A stretch of DNA of 8,222 nucleotides from Thermofilum sp. (lineage in GTDB: Archaea > Thermoproteota > Thermoprotei > Thermofilales > Thermofilaceae): NCBI GenBank assembly GCA_020832965.1, contig JAJHRM010000112.1, positions 1 to 8,222 on the forward strand. Direction: 5' to 3'. The translations under genes and the position numbers were made by a program. Below are positions 6,432 to 8,222 of this stretch, in pieces (within the stretch, counting starts at the first letter, position 1; every line of letters begins with the position of its first letter). The notes below the pieces were generated by a model. It ran no database searches and had not been told where the DNA came from. It saw nothing but the letters and a program-made list of their open reading frames with translations.

Positions 6432-7736
6432 ATGCAACTAAGGCGTGTTTGTGTTTTAGGCTTAGGCTACGTAGGTCTTCCTACCGCTGCTGTGCTGGCT
6501 AGCAGAGGTTTTTACGTAATCGGCGTTGATAACGACGTTACCAAAGTCGATGCGATAAACGACGGCAGGTGCTACATCCGCGAGCCTGGGCTTGATCTTA
6601 TGATTCGAGACGCTGTCTCGAAGGAGCTTCTCCGAGCCACCACGGATGCCGTTAGAGCGGTGAAAAGCTCCGATGCCGTGATCATCGCGGTGCCTACGCC
6701 AGTCAAAAGCGGCGTGGTCGATTTCAGCTATCTCAAGAGCGCGCTCGAGAGCATGAGGGAGGGTTTGCACAGGGGTCTTTTGGTGGTTATTGAGTCCACC
6801 GTCCCGCCCGGCACGACCGTCGGCTTCGCTAAGCCGCTGCTGGAGGAGTCGGGGCTCCGCGTTGAGGAGGACTTTTTCCTCGCGCATGTGCCGGAGAGGA
6901 TCGCCCCGGGGAGGGCTGTCGAGGAGCTGCTGAGTGCTCCGCGGGTGGTGGGCGGCGTGGGGCCAAGGTCAACGGAGAAGGCTGTGGAGCTCTACAGCAG
7001 GGTCAACCCGAGGCTGCTTCCGACGGACGCTACGACGGCGGAGTTCGTCAAGCTGGTCGAGAACGCGTACAGGGATTTGAACATCGCGTTCGCGAACCTT
7101 TTGGCGTTGATTGCGGAGCGGATCGGGGTGGACGTTTACGAGGCGATCAGGCTCGCGAACACGCACCCCCGCGTTAACGTGCACCTGCCGGGCGCTGGCG
7201 TGGGCGGGCCTTGCCTCACGAAGGACCCGTACATGCTCGCTTCTCTGGCGCGGGACTTCTGGGGCTCGGAGCTCATCCTGCTGGCTCGGCGGTTGAACGA
7301 GCACATGCCCTTGCACGTGGTGGAGCTGGTCGAGAGGGCTTTGGAGGAGGAGGGCGTGCAGCTGCGGGGCGCCCGCGTCGCGGTGCTCGGCGCCGCCTAC
7401 AAGGGCGGTGTGGACGATACGAGGGAGAGCCCGAGCAGGCGCGTGGTGCAGGAGCTGCTGGGTAGGGGCGCCAGCGTGGTGGTCTTCGACCCCTACACGG
7501 GCGAGACCTTCGGCGCCGAGCGCGCCGCCTCGCTGGAGGACGCCGTTAGGGGCGCTGACGCGGTCGTGATCGTCACGGACCACCCGGAGTTCAGGAGCTT
7601 GGACTTGGAGAGGCTCGGCGAGCTGGTCAGGCGCAGGGTGATTGTGGACGGTAGGAGGGTTGTGGAGCCGCACCGGGCCGCGGAGCGAGGCTTCAGGTAC
7701 TACGGGGTTGGCTACGGGAGAGCGTTCAGGGTATGA
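6432..7736 (+). CDS. wecC: UDP-N-acetyl-D-mannosamine dehydrogenase (UDP-ManNAcA-forming)
   Basis: The enzyme oxidises UDP-ManNAc twice with NAD+ to give UDP-ManNAcA in the cytoplasm. The 434-residue length suits the UDP-sugar dehydrogenase family. The N-terminal Rossmann domain has CVLGLGYVGLPTA (7-19) with the GxGxxG loop and acidic D33 after strand 2, and IESTVPPGTT (120-129). HVPERIAPG (152-160) is typical of the WecC/WbpA branch. The central helix has FVKLVENAYRDLNIAFAN (205-222). The catalytic cysteine is C261 in GVGGPCLTKDPY, and the C-terminal domain has LGAAYKGGVDDTRESP (319-334). The adjacent 2-epimerase, overlapping by ATGA, favours UDP-ManNAc as substrate over UDP-glucose or UDP-GlcNAc. 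No ribosome binding site is seen before ATG 6432. GC rises inside the gene from about 50% at the start to over 70% after 6900. Confidence 0.92.
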   Translation: MQLRRVCVLGLGYVGLPTAAVLASRGFYVIGVDNDVTKVDAINDGRCYIREPGLDLMIRDAVSKELLRATTDAVRAVKSSDAVIIAVPTPVKSGVVDFSYLKSALESMREGLHRGLLVVIESTVPPGTTVGFAKPLLEESGLRVEEDFFLAHVPERIAPGRAVEELLSAPRVVGGVGPRSTEKAVELYSRVNPRLLPTDATTAEFVKLVENAYRDLNIAFANLLALIAERIGVDVYEAIRLANTHPRVNVHLPGAGVGGPCLTKDPYMLASLARDFWGSELILLARRLNEHMPLHVVELVERALEEEGVQLRGARVAVLGAAYKGGVDDTRESPSRRVVQELLGRGASVVVFDPYTGETFGAERAASLEDAVRGADAVVIVTDHPEFRSLDLERLGELVRRRVIVDGRRVVEPHRAAERGFRYYGVGYGRAFRV

Positions 7737-8222
7737 GCGTGGCCGTGGTCGTGGGCACGAGGCCGGAGATCATCAAGATGGCTCCCGTTGTGAGAGAGCT
7801 CGAGAGGCGGGGTGTCGACTTCGTCTTCATTCACACGGGGCAGCACTACGACTACGAGATGAGCCGGGTCTTCCTGGAGGAGCTGGAGCTGCCGAAGCCT
7901 CGCGAGAGCTTCGTGTTGGAGAACAGCAACCCGGCCGCGCAGATCGGGGAGATGATGATCAAGCTGGAGAGGGCTTTGGAGGGCTTGCGGAAGCTCAAGC
8001 TCATGCTGATTCAGGGCGACACGAACACGATGCTGGCCGCCGGCCTTACCGCGTTGAAGCTGGGGTTGAGGCTGGGCCACGTGGAGGCCGGTTTAAGGAG
8101 CTACGATTGGAGGATGCCGGAGGAGCACAACAGGAGGATGATCGACCACGTTTCCCACTACCTTTTCGCTCCGACGGAGGTTGCGAGGAGGAACCTGCTG
8201 GAGGAGCACGTTTGGGGTGAGG
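7733..8222 (+). CDS. wecB: UDP-N-acetylglucosamine 2-epimerase, non-hydrolysing (3' end outside window)
   Basis: The first 163 residues are present; the gene runs off the window. The enzyme interconverts UDP-GlcNAc and UDP-ManNAc in the cytoplasm, supplying the dehydrogenase encoded just upstream. Family motifs appear in the usual order: VVVGTRPEIIKMAPVV (5-20), FIHTGQHYDYEM (32-43), LIQGDTNTMLAA (92-103) with acidic D96, GHVEAGLRSYD (115-125) with E118, and MPEEHNRRMIDHVSHYLFAPT (128-148; E130 or E131 is probably catalytic). The ATG lies within the wecC stop as ATGA, so translation is probably coupled. There is little room for a Shine-Dalgarno site, though AGGGT ends just before the ATG. A full-length protein of about 350-380 residues would end some 600 bases beyond the window. 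GC is about 60% or more, like wecC. Confidence 0.95.
   Translation, partial: MSVAVVVGTRPEIIKMAPVVRELERRGVDFVFIHTGQHYDYEMSRVFLEELELPKPRESFVLENSNPAAQIGEMMIKLERALEGLRKLKLMLIQGDTNTMLAAGLTALKLGLRLGHVEAGLRSYDWRMPEEHNRRMIDHVSHYLFAPTEVARRNLLEEHVWGE

Noticed and set aside
6969..7673. Long open frame on the minus strand opposite wecC, and others on the minus strand
   Set aside because: Low-complexity, H/R/P/Q-rich products antisense to well-conserved genes in GC-rich DNA; shadows of codon bias.
7642..8220. Plus-strand open frame overlapping the wecC end and wecB
   Set aside because: Its product is G/R/A-rich without motifs, while another frame over the same bases encodes clear UDP-GlcNAc 2-epimerase motifs.

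Overview
The window looks like archaeal chromosome. There are Shine-Dalgarno-like GGAGG and AGGT sites, ATGA start/stop overlaps, a probable leaderless gene behind an A/T-rich TATA-like stretch, and protein sequences typical of hyperthermophilic Thermoproteota. A Thermofilum-like host is my guess from GC content and protein style; it is not proven. The locus is a surface-glycan (N-glycan or polysaccharide) biosynthesis region with every gene on the + strand.

Layout. (1) 1-188: the C-terminal end of a probable GT4 glycosyltransferase. (2) 192-476: a small membrane ORF whose last ~16 codons run into foreign-looking DNA. (3) ~428-1352: a GT4 glycosyltransferase pseudogene with no N-terminus, three apparent single-base frameshifts and an in-frame TGA. 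(4) 1365-3995: an intact 876-residue multi-span GT-C glycosyltransferase with a C-terminal carbohydrate-binding-like beta domain. (5) 4011-4184: a truncated glycosyltransferase N-terminus behind a strong ribosome binding site. (6) 4312-5526 and 5523-6407: a full-length GT4 glycosyltransferase and an FkbM-type methyltransferase, translationally coupled. (7) 6432-7736 and 7733 to the window end: UDP-ManNAc dehydrogenase (wecC type) and UDP-GlcNAc 2-epimerase (wecB type), also coupled and probably behind their own promoter.

How they work together. The last two genes would make UDP-ManNAc and then UDP-ManNAcA from UDP-GlcNAc. The GT4 enzymes would build sugars onto a lipid carrier on the cytoplasmic side. 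FkbM would O-methylate a sugar. The GT-C protein would add a sugar from a polyprenyl-phosphate donor on the outside.

The main oddity is mosaic composition. About 428-4130 is strongly AT-rich (hand-counted 60-base lines about 25-45% GC), while the flanks are about 47-57% and the wecC/wecB end reaches about 65-75%. Both edges of the AT-rich block cut through genes. A 5' GT fragment lies at its right edge and a 3' GT fragment at its left edge. I see no transposase, integrase, tRNA, CRISPR array or terminal inverted repeat. This is not clearly a new kind of system; it is a recombining glycan locus with gene decay and one notable domain fusion.
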